Positions 57,424 to 64,000 of a stretch of DNA of 64,000 nt are shown one piece after another. The number at the start of each line of letters is the position of its first letter. The stretch's first letter is position 1. A program made the translations under genes and the position numbers. The DNA comes from Klebsormidium nitens (Eukaryota > Streptophyta > Klebsormidiophyceae > Klebsormidiales > Klebsormidiaceae). The notes under the pieces are model-generated. The model saw nothing but the letters and a program-made list of their open reading frames with translations, was not told the origin of the DNA and did no database searches. The stretch lies in contig DF236987.1 of NCBI GenBank assembly GCA_000708835.1, positions 237,866 to 301,865 of the forward strand. The letters are read 5' to 3'.

Positions 57424-59428
57424 CTACCGCAAGCGAGTCCACTCAAAGCGTCCAGGCAAGGGAGACTCGTTCTCAAGATCAAAATTGTACCTGCAAAGGA
57501 ACGAGTGGAGTTCTTCGAGACAAGCACAGAAGAGCTTGCATAGGGAGCGAAAACAACGAGAGTGCACGTCAAGCATGTTGCGAGGCCAAGGAACAACAAA
57601 CTCGTCTCAAAGCAAAGTAGTGCCAACTCAGACCATCATACACTGAAGTCAGACGTTGCACCTTCTGTTTGACATTCACCAAAGGCAAAGGCAACACAAG
57701 CTGAAGTGTGCTCACTTCTCCTCAAAGCTCTTCTGCACGCTGCTTTCCGCCTCTGCGAAGAAGTTTTCCAGCTCCTCAGTGGTTGGGGGGTCAAACAGCC
57801 GCCTCCGGACTCTCGCTCGCCCACTGCTCTCTGCCTGTTGCTCGTTTTCGCTAGCAGAGTTGTGGTTCTGACCCCCACCGCTCCGACATGATCGCAGCTT
57901 GGAGTGGCCTGAGCTGTCTGGCTCCCCGCCGTTTACTCCTGCTGCCCCCACTCCTGAGTGCTCGCCTCGCTCCGCAACCGCTGCTGCCCCTCGAGCAGAT
58001 TCGTGGTGCTGCATCTCCCTTTGCGAGCTGCCAAACTGGATTGCTGCTTCAGCATGAGAAGTCTGCGCCTGCAGAAAGAAGGTGCTGACTTAGCCAAGTA
58101 AAACCAAAACCAGCGGATCAAAACACAAAGTTTTTATTGAGATGCAGCTGAGAAACCGATATGTGTCTTCTGTGCGCAGATTCTATTTCATCTAGGACAC
58201 CGCTGTCCAGTCTCTGCTTAGCTGGCGGGAGCTCATTCATTCATGTACTTGCTATTGGTGTAGCCAATCGACAGGTCTGCTTTAACAGGTCTGCTTTATC
58301 CTCATCAACCAATGTATCTACGAATGATTGAGGTAAGCTGGAGGTCGAACAATAGCCTCTACAAACCACACCAACTTTGTTGTCCTCATCGTCCCTGCTC
58401 CAGCATACTTTCAAGAGCGTCATCAGATGAAGATATACTACATCAGGAAAGTAGGTACAAGGTTGAGTTGAACAAGTGAAGTAACATACGCTTTGACCAT
58501 AATAGACCAGATTGACCAAGATGCAAACCATGGCAAGAATGGGGAATAAGTGCAGAGCCTTGCAACAGAGGAGAACAACTCTCAGCAATGTGCAAACATG
58601 ATAAGCCAGCAGCAAAGTCCTTTGCATGACATGGAAAAAGGCTGAGCTTTGCTTTCAACAACCAGAATGATGTGGTAAGAGGGTAAAACACGAAACCTAT
58701 CAACGACCATCTTCAACTCAAAGCTGGAAAAGGTGGTAATATCAGGTAATCTGCGAAACCGAGGGTAAATGAGCACCTACCCAGTTCTCATGCCTCGCAT
58801 GCTGCTGATCCTCGCCCAATGGTTGCCCCTGGCCCAAACCCGATTCCTCCTGGTTGTTTGGCCCTGATAGCTGGTCAACGTGCATAGGGAGTGGGATTGC
58901 TGCTGCTGGGGTGCTCAAGGGAACTCCTGCATCCATCCCAGGATCACCCCCAGGTGACAAAGAAGTCCGCCCCACCCTATCCTCATCCACCTTGCAACTT
59001 CCCGCGGCCGTGGCAACGCTCCCCAACTGACCGCAGCTCGGCTTGCTCTGCAAATGGCCCCCATCCAGCCTCAACTGCACAACTATGGTCCGCCCCCGCA
59101 ACTCTTTCTCTAACTTGAGAACGGGCCCCACTCGCATGACAGCACCCGGCTTCTCATTCCCTTTCTTGGTCCCATAAGGCTGCACCCTGCGAACAGCAAG
59201 GTGGCCCTCGTCATGCCTCCTAGCCTTCCTGCTGCTGCTCTGCTCCTCACTTCCTTGAATCCTCTTCAGGCTGTTGAGGCTCCTCAAGATTGTGGTCGCC
59301 CTTAACGACATCTGCTCAGCAGCAACCTTTGCTCTGGTCTTCATTCCGACAGCGGGAAACACCCCAAAGCTGTTGATGTCAACCTCTCCAGACGGCCACT
59401 TTGGCCGCCTACTCATGCATCGGCCCAT
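57424..59428 (-). CDS. KRP: KRP/ICK cyclin-dependent kinase inhibitor, 3 exons
   Basis: KRPs bind CDKA-cyclin D and block the G1/S transition in plants. Exons on the minus strand: 58781-59428, 57716-58068 and 57424-57490, all in phase, 355 residues, TAG stop. The C-terminus carries the family's CDK/cyclin-binding block, split by the last intron: PPTTEELENFFAEAE, then KYNFDLENESPLPGRFEW. A TGA that seems to end the second exon lies inside the donor (AA|GTGAGC), so the ORF alone would lose the key motif. The N-terminus MGRCMSRRPKW... with VGMKTRAKVAA matches the KRP N-terminal VG-x-RTRA motif, which is why I chose this ATG over one nine codons upstream. At 355 residues it is longer than most land-plant KRPs (about 190-290), mainly through a long charged and Gly/Pro-rich linker. 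Confidence 0.92.
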
Positions 59429-60384
59429 CAACTGGGACTCAAGGAGAAGCATATGGCTGCCTGGAATCCCCTTCTAAGCTGGTAACCGATCAGCTAATCA
59501 CGTGTCTAACTCACTCGAGACGCCTGAGACCGCTTCTCCAGCAATTACCCAGCCAGCAGTGGCTTGCGAGGTCCTTATTACTTGCCTTGGCCAGCGCATC
59601 CTCTCTTCACCCTCCAAACACAAAACTCCCATATGCCAAACCCCTGGTACGCACTGGCATTCCCTCTCCCCAAACTTGCAGTTGAAAACGCCCTCGCGTA
59701 GCAACTCTGGTTCGCAAGTTGGTGGAGGAAAGGACCGACCCGTTTGAACTTCCGCTCCAGACCACTTGTGCTTGCTGGAGCGCTCCCAAAAGCTCCCTCA
59801 AATCACCACATGTGCTGCAGGAAGAGCATGCACAGCAATAAGATATCTTGCGAAATTGGCTGTTGCAAAGCTGTTGCGACGCTGGGTACCATTACTAGAA
59901 GGTGTTTACGGTACGTACCTGCGTCACGATGACGGCATGTGAAGCCGCGTTTTTTACTCATTTGCCAGAGCTTGCGGTACCCCCGGTCCTTGGTACCAGA
60001 GTACGGTTACGTGTACCCTTGTGGGTACTTCACGAAGCGTGCGGTTTCGTGCTGGCTGCTTTCTTGGCGGGAGGGGTAAGAAAGGTGTGGTGGATATTTT
60101 CGTCTCCAGATTTGCACGATCATCGCTATCGTCGAAAACGCATCCGACGGTCAAAACCTGCTGCGCTTTTAAAGATTCACTCTGAAAAGCAACAACGATA
60201 AGAATCTAGGCTTGTAGCGGGGCGTCCTCGGCGATTGGATTCATCATTCCTGTTCCTCCGTCGTTCACCGAGCACACAGGTTGCCAGGTCGAGTCCTCAG
60301 TGAGTTTGCTCAGAACCACACGGGACCAATCCCCAGTGACTCCACTACCGTACTGCTAATAGCGATGGAGCATTCTAAAAATGG
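59429..60384. promoter_or_regulatory. KRP upstream region
   Basis: 5' UTR and promoter of KRP should lie here. Short open frames exist but nothing supported. A GTACC/GGTAC-dense patch begins about 59970. Confidence 0.35.
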
Positions 60385-60392
60385 CATACGAC

Positions 60393-60895
60393 CAGTGTTT
60401 CCACTGGGGGCCCACCACCAGCCATTATCGCCCCCAATGGCCGATATCGTCCCCAAATAGGAGGGGCTTGGGGGCCCAACGGGCCCCCAATGCCCGAGTC
60501 GAGGGGGCCCGGCGGGCCTCCAAAGAGCATCGTTGAGGGGCCCTGTTGCCCCCATACTTCAATATCAGGGGGCCCAACAGTACGAGTTATTCTAAGCTTA
60601 TATGTGATTTGCGATGAATACTTTAGTATAAATGTGTAACAATATATTCAATTTTTCTACTAGAGGGGGGTTCTGCAGTAAGACGGACCCTGAGTACCCC
60701 TGCTTATTGAATGGAGCGTTAATTTTGTATCATACCTAGCAGGGGGCAGATTCGCGCAGATTTTGGGCCCCCAATCAGTGACTCGAAGGGGCCCTTGGGC
60801 CTCCGATTGAGAGGCTGAGGGGGCCCACCGGGCCCCCGAATAACGGGCCCAGGGGGCCCGTGGGCCACCAATTGAGAAAGTTAGCGGAAACACTG
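60393..60895. mobile_element. hAT-like MITE, 503 bp
   Basis: The ends are inverted repeats CAGTGTTTCC[A/G]CT. The element is flanked by a perfect 8-bp direct repeat CATACGAC (60385-60392 and 60896-60903). CAGTG-type ends with 8-bp duplications are diagnostic of hAT elements. The inside has no ORF of note; it has two arms rich in GGGGGCCC / GGGCCCCC and an AT-rich centre (60590-60660), so it can fold on itself. Confidence 0.93.
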
Positions 60896-60903
60896 CATAC
60901 GAC

Positions 60904-62561
60904 GGGGCGCACACTTGCTTCAAACTGGAAATCACGGGACAGACGTAAGCCAAAATCTTCGATTTGCCGGCGCTGATTGAGCTTTAGTATTCAGAATATG
61001 GCCCATGGGCAGTGTCCAGCATTCGATTTATGGAGAGCTCTGCAACAGGAGAATAGGAATTTTATGTACCGACTTGAATGTCGAAGTCGGCTCTTGTCGA
61101 ACGGCAAGTTTGAAAATTCGCAAATGCTGATGCAAATTGCCAATCGTCACAAATAGGAACCGTCGAAATGACCTCACCATATTGTCTCCACTTGTTTGCA
61201 ACAATGTCATCAGAAACTAAAACTTGATGACTCAGCGATCAGGATCCAGCAGTCGGGAAGCCAGAATCAAGTACCGGGGGGCGGCCCGCGGGTATCGATC
61301 AGGATTCAGGCCGTACAGTATCTGGGTGTGTACGGTAGGGTCCCGGGTGGTCCAAGGTTGGTCCTGTACCTGCCGGTACCAGGTACAGTAGTATTAAGTA
61401 CGGTAGTTCCTCGATCGTCCATCCCCGCCTAAAAGGAAAAGTTTAACACCTATATATTATATATACCTATATTAAAGGAACTTAAATTCAGCCATAAGAC
61501 ACGCCCGGGGAACGGGTGGGGCTGGTATATGGTGGTTAGGGTGGTTTAGGTTGCGGAGCGCGTCAGGTTTGTGGGTTAGGGGTTTTAGTCAGGCTGCTGC
61601 CCCGAGTACTTTCTTATAGGCATTTAATACGTTACCTAGATGATAGATCCTTTATATATACGGTATGAACTTGACGGGCATGAGCCCGCGCCGGGCGCCC
61701 GGCGCGCTTCTGTGGCGGTAGGTAGCAGGTACCGGTAGCTAGGCACTGTTGGGTACCGGCAGTGCAGGTATACGCCGGACGTGTGCATACACGGTACCTA
61801 CCTACGGTACCGGTAATTACTAATATGTACCTATCCTAGCAAGACGGTTTGACATTGTACGACACGGTTGCCTTGCATAAAGCACCCGGTACACCCTGTG
61901 AGCACCGACAAGTTACCTACAACGTCACGCAACTTCCGACCTGACAGGCTGACAGGCGGACCAGGTAGGCGGCGCACGGCCCGGGGGATGATCGACCCGG
62001 GTGGATATATGACACCGAGATGTGGTCACTGTCCTCTTCAGGCACCCCTTCCTGCCGGTTGCTGGCCCCTGGAAACGCAGCCGACTGTAGGTTTCTGACG
62101 AAAACGCCTCGAGGAACCTCTGGCTTTATCAGAGACATATCCAATCCAACGTGGCACAAACCACAAAACGGGCTTTCCAACACGTGCGTGATGAACCACG
62201 TGACCGGGACGACTTGCTCGGAGCGAACTTCGGACACTTCGCCATTGAGAATTGGGACATATTGATGACAATTTGTTGAGCCTTTGCCCAGCCTTTGCCT
62301 CCGATTTCCCGATTGGTATTGCTAAGTGACTTTTATACCCAGTAGTTACGCCATGATGAGGTAGCATGTCATGTTAGTCATGCATGTTGCTTTGTTGTTA
62401 GTCACTGCTTGGTAACTAGTATAGAAACAATTTTTGATAAAGCCTGAACTCCGAAATTGCTTGTTTTTGCGCCATGGGCCTAGGTGCCTACTAAGCGTGT
62501 ATAAAAAGAAATGACCATGAGAATATGATTCAAGTTGGATCGAAGCCTATGGCCGCACTGG
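60904..62561. repeat. Gene-free stretch with GGTACC-rich simple sequence
   Basis: About 61270-61960 is crowded with GGTAC/GTACC/TACGG words (for example TACGGTACCTACCTACGGTACC at 61789-61810 in shorter overlapping pieces), with an AT-rich island at 61448-61480. No exon, RNA or clear transposon end seen; it may be an old repeat. Confidence 0.45.
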
Positions 62562-63344
62562 CTATACGGCGTACTTCACGTACTTGGCTATACGGCGTAC
62601 AACACAACGAAGCGGGTACAACGCCGTAGAGGGCGCTGTCAAGCTCTCGACACCGGGGAGCAGGGCATTCGCTCTCGTCTCCCCGAACTCCACGGCCTGC
62701 AGGCGTTCTGCGGTGCGGGTCCACGGGCGCTCCACGAAGTCGCGTGCTGCCGAGACGCAGTTGTCGAGGCCCTCGATAGCTGACAACGGCCAGCCAGCTC
62801 GTCCCACCCCAAGCCCGACAGCACCTCGGCCGAAGAGGGTCAGCCGATAGAGATGGTGCAACGCTGGGGTGAAATACCTGGGGAAACCGAACCCGAAGTG
62901 GTCCAGCAACCGCCCCAGGATGGGGGCGTGCTCAGCTAAGATCGCCTTATCATCTAGGTTGGCAACTCCCCCTAGGAGTAGCTTCCTGACCACGGCCAGA
63001 GCCTGCTTATGCTGAATCAGATTGCTGTCATCGGAGACCGACTGCGGCGTGCCTAAGCCATAGAGTAGCTCCGCCCACTTTGGGGGGCATCGCGGTGGTC
63101 GTAGAGGGGAAGCTCGCAGGGCCTCTGTCTTGATCCCCTCTAGATTCGCCAGCATTGCACCATTCTTCGATCGAATCTGTGCAAACTGGTCGAGGAGAAG
63201 GCGGCGCCGCTCGTAGAAAAGCACTGGGTCGGCCTCTTCGTCGACGGGGTTCGGCACGAACTCTGGGGCGACCTGCACGTCCTCTCGGTCGAGTGCGGCC
63301 TGCGACATGGAGATGAGGCGGCTAGAGACAGGAGCGTTGTTCAT
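62562..63344 (-). CDS. Hypothetical protein, single long ORF or last exon
   Basis: The frame is open from above 63440 to TAG at 62562-62564. From the ATG at 63344 it gives 260 residues. Readable parts: VAPEFVPNPVDEEADPVLFY, then a basic/amphipathic helix (ERRRLLLDQFAQIRSKNGAM), KHKQALAVVRKLLLGG-like and LGRLLDHFGFGFPRYFTPAL. An alternative start by splicing at a CAG near 63295 (giving AALDREDVQV) would be in phase with the exon ending at 63578. The C-terminus contains a short repeated piece (TACTTCACGTACTTGGCTATACGGCGTAC region). I recognise no family; a retroelement gag-like protein is one possibility. Confidence 0.45.
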   Translation of the reverse strand: MNNAPVSSRLISMSQAALDREDVQVAPEFVPNPVDEEADPVLFYERRRLLLDQFAQIRSKNGAMLANLEGIKTEALRASPLRPPRCPPKWAELLYGLGTPQSVSDDSNLIQHKQALAVVRKLLLGGVANLDDKAILAEHAPILGRLLDHFGFGFPRYFTPALHHLYRLTLFGRGAVGLGVGRAGWPLSAIEGLDNCVSAARDFVERPWTRTAERLQAVEFGETRANALLPGVESLTAPSTALYPLRCVVRRIAKYVKYAV

Positions 63345-63577
63345 GAAGGTAGATGGCCTACTACCTGACCGTACATTCAAAGCAAGCGATCGTACGGTTC
63401 TGAAGAGACAGCCTAGATCGGACGGCTGTGAATCCGGGAACAAATCGTTTTTCCAGATATCACAATGCTTAAGTATTAGGATCGTTTTTTGTTCCCGATT
63501 TGGAGGGGTCTACGGAATCAGTCACGCCGTGCACGCGATCCTATCAGCCACGTTGGACTAGCTTCAAGTCAGCTCAC

Positions 63578-63900
63578 CAGCAATTCGTCGAACTCCACGT
63601 TGCTCAGCTTGGCTCCTAGATCAGGGTCGCCAGGATGATGCTGGCTGAAGCGCGCAATCAATGCACGCAACTCTGGTTGGTGCACCAAACGCCGCTTCAA
63701 GCCAGCCCCACCCAAGGCCGCAGCCCCACCCCCGGCTCCATCAGCTTCACAACATTCACCCCCTTGGCATCTTGACTCGGCGCCGTAAATGGCCGCAACT
63801 GCGCAGCGCTGGACCCAGCCAGCCCTCCCTTCTGCCGCCCGCCGTCGGCACAAGCCAGCCCCGCGATGCCGTCGCAGAGAAGTACCTCCGGGTGGGGTCC
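63578..63900 (-). CDS. Probable internal exon of a gene entering from the right edge
   Basis: The minus-strand text RRLVHQPELRALIARFSQHH, then LSNVEFDELL, ends at a good donor (CTG|GTGAGC, 63577/63578) in phase with the ORF to its left. The 5' limit of the exon is not clear: another frame reads protein-like before about 63700. The gene starts beyond the window. Confidence 0.35.
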
Positions 63901-64000
63901 GCAGATGCTACAACATTCGAGAATGGAGCGTCCAGGGCGTTCGCAGGATCAGGTAGGGCCAATTCCGGCACTCATAGTTTTGGCTCCCTAGCGGCATGGT

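Overview
This is nuclear DNA from a eukaryote in the green lineage, most likely a streptophyte (alga or early plant). Its genes are broken into many short exons by GT-AG introns of a few hundred bases. It carries a nuclear gene for plastid ribosomal protein L10 with a transit peptide, a KRP-type CDK inhibitor (a plant family), a plant-type U-box/ARM E3 ligase, and phosphoglycerate kinase. I cannot name the species. All exon joins below were worked out by hand from splice signals and reading phase, without RNA evidence.

Layout. 255-5918 (+): phosphoglycerate kinase, 5' end outside the window. 6924-12401 (-): plastid ribosomal protein L10, convergent with PGK. 12901-20334 (+): U5 snRNP 40-kDa WD40 protein, head to head with L10 across about 500 bp. 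21959-33163 (+): a large E3 ligase with an N-terminal helical domain, U-box and ARM repeats; a 584-bp run of N lies in one intron. 33888-48721: a 14.8-kb segment bounded by 39-bp terminal inverted repeats and a possible 3-bp target duplication. It holds two convergent multi-exon genes, one of them visibly broken, and a tRNA-like sequence. I read it as a large, partly decayed DNA transposon. 49857-53651 (-): unknown single-pass membrane/coiled-coil protein. 55141-55980 (+): twin-CX9C DUF3128-like protein, head to head with the former. 57424-59428 (-): KRP CDK inhibitor. 60393-60895: hAT-like MITE with a perfect 8-bp target duplication. 62562-63900 (-): unrecognised ORFs running towards the window edge.

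The most striking signal is a recurring structure. At several intron 3' ends (PGK twice, L10, the E3 ligase several times, the membrane-protein gene) the end of the intron plus the first 25-60 bases of the next exon is repeated one or more times upstream. The spacing is typically 115-165 bp, and in two cases almost exactly 140 bp. Each copy keeps an acceptor-like AG and a decayed exon beginning. The assembly gap sits inside one such array. The 14.8-kb element is the second main find: its long gene combines a transposase-like Cys motif, a Cys-rich cluster, an IQ motif and IPT/TIG domains, an architecture I do not recognise.
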